A stretch of 64,000 nucleotides of DNA, taken from the NCBI GenBank assembly GCA_003151275.1, contig PLXC01000076.1, forward strand, positions 1 through 64,000. Direction: 5' to 3'. Position 1 is the stretch's first letter. The number at the start of each line of letters is the position of its first letter. Positions 61,901-64,000 of the stretch are shown here, piece after piece. Origin of the DNA: Candidatus Melainabacteria bacterium (GTDB lineage Bacteria; Cyanobacteriota; Vampirovibrionia; Obscuribacterales; Obscuribacteraceae). The position numbers and the translations under genes are program-made. Under the pieces are notes generated by a model. The model did not search any database. It was not told the origin of the DNA and worked only from the letters and a program-made list of their open reading frames with translations.

Positions 61901-64000
61901 GTTCTGACTTATTTGGTTGGGATAAAAATAATTAGTGAGACTATTTTCCAAAGGATTTTGTAAAGATTGAGGCGCAGAACCTTCTCCGCTGGTGGCAGAG
62001 TTATAAACCCATCTAACCGTCTGGCAATGACTGTAAACGTGATTTACTGGATCGAAAGGATATAGAGTGGTTGCTTCTCGATCCCAGTAATATGAGTATT
62101 TTGGCTCTGCTAGCCAGTTCTCAAGCACGGTTGTCGTATTGTCGGGATACGTGAAGCGTAAACCACGAGCTGCTACGCCATTGTTTCCTGGCACGTATTG
62201 CTGGAAAGAAGTGGTGCCATAAGGCGTCGTCATCGCAGTTATGAATGTTGAAGTTGGATCGTAAACGAACTTGCTTGTGAGCGAGATCACATCTGTAATC
62301 GATAACAAATTAGTGTTTGTAGAGTCATAGGTGAAGCTGCAGCTGCGGGCAAAAGGATCCGAAATCGCTGATACTTTGTAGAAGCCTGAATTTCCAACTG
62401 TATTTGACACATAGGTAAGCGTCGATACTTGACCTATCTGGTCCGTAACAGTTGTTATGCGGAAATTAGTGTCATATTGCACGAGAACCGAATTGCCTTG
62501 CGGATCGGTTTGCTTAGTCATGAACCAGTTTCCGTTCGTATCAGCTTGATCGTAAACTTGAATAGAACCATCAGGCAAGTGACGTTCATATGCACTGCCT
62601 GTGTTAACCATGACCGCTTGCGTTAGAGCGTCAGGTGGATAAATTCCTAAATTGGGAGTAGCTACTTCGCTACCACCGTCGGGGAGCCGCACGGTTAGAA
62701 CAGAGCCGCCTCCAACTGTTAAATACGATTGGTAGTGGAACTTCCAATTAAGGCCAAAATTGGTGAATGTGAATGTCCCAGGTTGGTTTGCTTCTTCCTG
62801 GTTGTAATTAAGTCTGAAATTAATAGCGCCCAAAGGGGACACGTAGCTAAGCGGTGTGTCGGTTATGTTCACGCATGTTTGCGTGTACCAAGCCGAGGCT
62901 CTAGCCATGCCGCCACTACTACTACTACCACCACCACCACCACCACCACCACCACCACCACCACCACAAGAACCATCGCTGGGACAAAAAACTGGATTGA
63001 AACAATCTGGAGTTTTCCACCCTGGAATGCCCATGCCAGGCTGACCAAAGTTCAACGCAACGCCCTTACCCCAGACCTTTTGTCCTTCTTCCTCGCTAAC
63101 CCTTGTCCAACCATCTGGTAGACGCCCTGCGGGAATCAGGAAGTAACCGTCACTTTCTCTGGACAGCGTTTTATCTGATGCGTTCATGGAGCCGTTGCCA
63201 CCAAATGTGGGGTCTTTAATAACGTAACCATTTACATCCTTGTGAGTGATGGCGCAAAAATGCCCAAGTCTCCAATGCATAATTGATGGCACCACATACG
63301 GTGCACTATTAGATCGCTTGGCCATTTGCATTTTTAGACCGGATTTTTCAGCCAATTGCATTACTTGTACAAGGCTGGTGCCAGAACTTGTAGACTTTGC
63401 GTCTTCAATAAGTTTGGTGCGCACCAAGCGAGGTTTGTCCATGGACAAAATTGAATCTATGGCAAACGGTCCACACTTAAAAGATTTTCCAGGCTGTGAC
63501 TGCATAAGGCTCAGTCCTGCACGAGCATCTTTTATAAGTTGTTCGTCTGAGCCCAGGAGGGCTCGATGGTCTAGTTGACGAAGGAGGTCGCGCAGATCTT
63601 GTTGTCGTCCAAGGTGCGCATCTAGCACGCATAACATAGCCACAGCTCTATTAGCGATAGCTGATTGCGGGAGTCCAATTTCGCTCTTGCTACGTTGCCA
63701 AACGCTTTGAAACAGCCGCAGGGCTTCCGAGACGCTTGCTGCTTCAAAATTGAGCAGACCGAGGTTTAATTCGAGCGCTGAACGCCAACGTGAATTTGGA
63801 TATTTTGCAATGAATTTTTCTAAGTCTGAAAAGTCCTCATTGCTATTCCTGCTTTTAAATGCCATCAAAGCTTTTACCAGAGCGGCATTTTCGGCACTAG
63901 CACCAGATCCTTTCTTCATTGGTACCAAGAGTTCGGGCAACACGTGTGCTGTTGAAATTTCCAAGTCAGTGGGATTATTTGAAAATGATAGTTTGGCTAC
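55970..64000 (-). CDS. Giant RHS-repeat protein, 5' end beyond the window
   Basis: The frame stays open to the window edge, so the gene is partial; the TTG at 63,964 is not the true start. Visible regions from the N-terminus: helical repeats; a C39-peptidase-like domain with Cys in FKCGPFAIDSIL, His in WRLGHFCAITH and Asp in VIKDPTFGG; a poly-Gly/Ser linker; RHS/YD repeats (YDNANRPTQTSYPDGSTEQT; TDPLGRTTMWHHDLLGRPVS). Interleaved are ten modules of about 85-100 residues with YTVLAGDTLTTIA. The core ends at DLDDLGSVREMSDNSG, FGRFISRDSIGEKGGTNLFA and NSDPSGL. The last 110 residues are unique, Pro/Asp-rich with six Cys, and match no toxin I recognise. Confidence 0.85.
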   Translation of the reverse strand, partial: VAKLSFSNNPTDLEISTAHVLPELLVPMKKGSGASAENAALVKALMAFKSRNSNEDFSDLEKFIAKYPNSRWRSALELNLGLLNFEAASVSEALRLFQSVWQRSKSEIGLPQSAIANRAVAMLCVLDAHLGRQQDLRDLLRQLDHRALLGSDEQLIKDARAGLSLMQSQPGKSFKCGPFAIDSILSMDKPRLVRTKLIEDAKSTSSGTSLVQVMQLAEKSGLKMQMAKRSNSAPYVVPSIMHWRLGHFCAITHKDVNGYVIKDPTFGGNGSMNASDKTLSRESDGYFLIPAGRLPDGWTRVSEEEGQKVWGKGVALNFGQPGMGIPGWKTPDCFNPVFCPSDGSCGGGGGGGGGGGGGSSSSGGMARASAWYTQTCVNITDTPLSYVSPLGAINFRLNYNQEEANQPGTFTFTNFGLNWKFHYQSYLTVGGGSVLTVRLPDGGSEVATPNLGIYPPDALTQAVMVNTGSAYERHLPDGSIQVYDQADTNGNWFMTKQTDPQGNSVLVQYDTNFRITTVTDQIGQVSTLTYVSNTVGNSGFYKVSAISDPFARSCSFTYDSTNTNLLSITDVISLTSKFVYDPTSTFITAMTTPYGTTSFQQYVPGNNGVAARGLRFTYPDNTTTVLENWLAEPKYSYYWDREATTLYPFDPVNHVYSHCQTVRWVYNSATSGEGSAPQSLQNPLENSLTNYFYPNQISQNYQGSIDKPSQKTRALGSQSDIATVTGTVTAGDVVSINFIGIGNHSTYYTVVAGDTLSSIAANLANAINTDAYLLSSNSRVIAIPSGTSIYLNSDLVIGMQFRPNNGATTETFTLKSAQRQTEALTLSGTPHVGDNQGITFIFENSVYYTVIAGDTLTSIAAAYAAAINADPTCQAHSITAAASGPTINITTYDYFTTLYQTVNSGALTFTFATPRNGANQTTEYQYNAIGKVTQSIDAMNRTLAYQYAANNIDLTQITETQRGNNFFIGGWTYDTHHRPLTYTDGSGQVTHYTYNSSEQLLTTTDANSNVTKLTYTGTSSATIGGTKTTGNVLTITVHDTGLTGGQKAINYTVLAGDTLTTIASGLAVLINADANLSAIGVSASSASTIITLKSISVNVTTYSQSTSGGSTETITLGANTFGYLTSIDGPLTGSNDVTTFAYDAYGRVSSTTDSEGYTVTSSYDNANRPTQTSYPDGSTEQTVYDRLNAVLQKDRIGRWTQDAYDNMRRHAYTVDPLGRKTTFTWCNCGGIAGLTDPLGRTTMWHHDLLGRPVSKTYADGTVSNYDYDQFTTRLRTKTDALAQKTDFMYNADDTQNLVGYLSAVNPTAPVTYAWDFNYKRLASVKKADWGTYTYTYNNYIAPLGTPTTGGGMLSLVHNDVIANSDISYTYDVLGRTTNRSINGATNSITWAYDAMSRITQEANALGNFGYAYVDNVSGSSKGTTRLSSVTYPNSQVTNFSWLPNVGDQRLQQISNLNPTGATLSQFNYGYDSAGEITQWQQQQNGGNLFYNLGYDAAGQLTSAQAGSGSPQSPYAKEFYYGYDAGSNRTSVQMNSINTARIGGTKTTGNVLTITAFDPALSGGSKAITYTVLAGDTLATIAQGLATAINNDSTLRTAGITANANGTNTYINIKSASNNITTYTSAVTGTETISFGIFKNALENATIGGSKTTGDVITVTVKDAALTGGQQAVTYTTLVGDTLTTIATGVKSAINANAQLTTLGVSATSAAAVVSIASNSINVTSYSSSVSGSATESVLFSVNQNQNQLATIGGVKTTGDVITLTVYDAGLPSGKQAVFYTTLTADTLTSIATGVAAAVNANANLQNSAITASASGAVVTLLSKSTNQTTYRQSFNSTATESMLIAPVKYGWQVVAIGGTKTTGNIVTVTVFDIGLTGGQKVINYTVLAGDTLASIATNLTAAINADASLSALGITATASSTVVSLKSLSPNLTTYVTTTSSGATETLSLGTGIGVMQATYNNVNELKSLSPGGATLFKGDTDKPVSSVTLTSQILNLQTTLPSTATTFSSSVSRVPTETFTYGYGQSTWIFGPVYTLTVGGTVTAGDIISLKVSDVRLLNGSETVSYTVLAGDTTSKIADALGHQVAINANLGALNITYVYQLANQIGIGSQTGANEAPNPLGLLASASEVGSETISLASATDESTSATISGTITAGDTAAITVQNANLAGGQKTIQYVVVGGDTSTTIATALKNAVNADTSLQAVGVQATSTSNVLTLNPYTYFTGSSSGTETVSVANANRGTAAISLGGTVTTGNTVTITSHNPALSGGLKNITYTVVSGDTLVSISNSLAALINADAALKAVGIKVNNSASLPWSQSFVGNSLLPTGSSLETVSAVDGSSNVKSNGYALSVNSGSTTNLTFDLNGNMTSDGTNSFSWDAENRMIKITYPGTNNFSSFVYDGLGRNVSIVETTAGTVTSTKQFVWCMDKGRPYQACEERDALGVLNKKFFGRGQMNSTTKYFYDLDDLGSVREMSDNSGVIQAQYAFDPYGQVTKISESVASDFGYAGYYLHSRSGLNPTRTRAYSSVFGRFISRDSIGEKGGTNLFAYVANSPVRNSDPSGLDTKQGQVSNTKPGPNPDPNKLDPADWGIDIPSDPKVYCPTDPCVDAPYGQTAGSPPTRSGGSESDCRHGDNRNNCATPDETYFTPQGKRICGTGPKRPAGPPPKAPAAPAA
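57070..61840 (-). repeat. Ten copies of a LysM-like module inside the RHS core
   Basis: Each copy has a strand pattern GGTKTTGNVLTITVxD..L, then YTVLAGDTLTTIAxGLAxAI, then a variable strand region. Seven copies are consecutive at about 57.1-59.4 kb, one is near 60.7-60.9 kb and two near 61.3-61.8 kb, with YD-repeat sequence between the groups. AGDTLxxIA is the hallmark of LysM-type and related beta-alpha-alpha folds. Copies differ by many substitutions, so this is an old expansion. Confidence 0.7.
62911..62967 (-). repeat. Trinucleotide run encoding poly-Gly/Ser
   Basis: An (ACC)n run of more than a dozen units preceded by (ACT) units, read on the minus strand as Gly codons then Ser codons. 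It forms the flexible linker between the C39-like domain and the RHS core. Runs of this kind can change length by slippage in steps of three. Confidence 0.8.

Noticed and set aside
62729..63121. Plus-strand poly-Thr and poly-Pro frames at 62.7-63.1 kb
   Set aside because: They are antisense readings of the trinucleotide run that encodes the Gly linker of the RHS protein.
1..64000. Stop-codon reassignment to explain the in-frame stops
   Set aside because: All three stop codons are involved, and most long genes end normally with each of them, so no single code change fits.
1..64000. tRNA, rRNA, tmRNA or CRISPR array
   Set aside because: No cloverleaf, rRNA core sequence or regularly spaced direct repeat was recognised on either strand.

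Overview
The window looks like chromosome of a Gram-negative bacterium with a large, gene-sparse, repeat-rich genome. It carries a TolC-type outer-membrane protein, TonB-type C-terminal domains, many Sec signal peptides, giant RHS proteins and a mid-range base composition. The mix of huge RHS genes, cytosolic-looking lipases and proteases, and many decayed genes recalls non-photosynthetic cyanobacterial relatives of the Obscuribacter/Vampirovibrio kind. That placement is inference only: there is no rRNA, tRNA or ribosomal protein here to anchor it.

Layout. (1) 0-14 kb is a defence-island-like accessory region: a coiled-coil protein of 14-residue repeats, two HNH-type genes, a HEPN/zinc-ribbon gene, a GP88-like gene, a DUF3800-like gene, and a Panacea-type antitoxin with a two-helix membrane partner. 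It also holds the first two copies of a decayed J-domain module. (2) 14-17.6 kb holds a hypothetical gene, a very decayed gene, a class 3 lipase and a decayed helix-turn-helix gene. (3) 17.6-24 kb is a minus-strand envelope cluster: pseudo-receiver, an unusually long TolC-like protein, a secreted partner, then a second pair with a secreted protein. (4) 24.5-33 kb has an IS3 OrfA relic, an alpha/beta hydrolase with its own terminator, a broken ferritin-like gene ending in a J-module, a c-type cytochrome/trypsin-like protease cluster, a GH108 muramidase and a HicA-like relic. (5) 33-43.6 kb has a TPR-TonB gene split by an in-frame TAG, an SNase-TonB_C-like fusion, a ParA/RHH partition pair with palindromic sites, a patatin phospholipase and a sedolisin protease. 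(6) 43.6-46.4 kb holds a broken gene, a small membrane protein and an orphan RHS tip. (7) 46.4-55.3 kb is a visibly G+C-richer integrative element: a Xer-like recombinase at its left edge, RHH and AlpA-like regulators, an ATPase, an AEP-type primase, an XRE regulator and a P4-like integrase at its right edge. (8) 55.4-64 kb is a TPR protein and a giant RHS gene that runs off the window end.

How it fits together. The integrative element lies between the main RHS gene and an orphan RHS tip on the same strand that shares its core sequence, so it probably landed inside an RHS locus. Several hydrolases (two patatins, lipase 3, alpha/beta hydrolase, sedolisin, trypsin-like protease, muramidase) show no Sec signal peptide. 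A striking feature is how many genes are broken by single in-frame stops or frameshifts. This could be real decay or uncorrected assembly error, and only read data can tell.
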